A DNA stretch of 7,630 bases from an uncultured Bilophila sp. Lineage in GTDB: Bacteria; Desulfobacterota; Desulfovibrionia; Desulfovibrionales; Desulfovibrionaceae. Location of the stretch: NCBI GenBank assembly GCA_902373525.1, contig CABKMN010000114.1, positions 1-7,630 of the forward strand, written 5' to 3'. The first letter of the stretch is position 1. The number at the start of each line of letters is the position of its first letter. Positions 7,614-7,630 of this stretch are shown in pieces. The notes below the pieces were generated by a model. The model was not told the origin of the DNA and ran no database searches. It saw only the letters and a program-made list of their open reading frames with translations. The translations under genes and the position numbers were made by a program.

Positions 7614-7630
7614 TTCATGCTACTTGCACC

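Overview
The window is a high-G+C bacterial segment from the chromosomal replication-origin neighbourhood. In order, it carries a divergently transcribed M23 (LytM-type) cell-wall endopeptidase on the minus strand, then dnaA, dnaN and gyrB on the plus strand. The dnaA-dnaN-gyrB order without recF, the wording of DnaA domain I (WFDPL, then RFPHAFF) and the 795-residue GyrB suggest a Desulfovibrio-like sulfate reducer (Desulfovibrionales). That assignment is inferred from gene content and recalled family features, not from a search.

Layout. 1-46: a perfect 22-bp inverted repeat downstream of the peptidase gene. 52-1533 (-): a membrane-anchored M23 peptidase with a MepM/Csd3-like layout. 1534-1959: a divergent intergenic region with a good sigma70-type promoter for the peptidase, an unexplained plus-strand terminator-like hairpin, one perfect DnaA box (TTATCCACA, 1819-1827), and an AT-rich dnaA promoter/leader. 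1960-3504 (+): dnaA, long and divergent. 3505-3641: a short AT-rich gap with degenerate DnaA-box-like words. 3642-4790 (+): dnaN. 4791-5158: a gene-free leader packed with hairpins. 5159-7546 (+): gyrB, complete. 7553-7613: a terminator hairpin after gyrB. gyrA would be the expected next gene, but it is outside the window.

How it works together. DnaA binds and opens the origin, DnaN tethers the replicative polymerase, and GyrB with GyrA removes the positive supercoils ahead of the forks. The perfect DnaA box just upstream of the dnaA promoter fits both an origin role and dnaA autoregulation. dnaA has no terminator after it, so dnaA and dnaN may be co-transcribed. dnaN and gyrB are separated by a strong hairpin and a long structured leader.

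This is core chromosome, and I see no mobile element, CRISPR array, RNA gene or defence system. The points worth a second look are the divergent origin-linked DnaA (no sensor-1 Asp, extra segments), a shared hairpin family at three gene ends, the structured gyrB leader, an orphan terminator next to the origin, an H-x-D variant in the peptidase metal site, and altered pocket residues plus an acidic tail in the sliding clamp.
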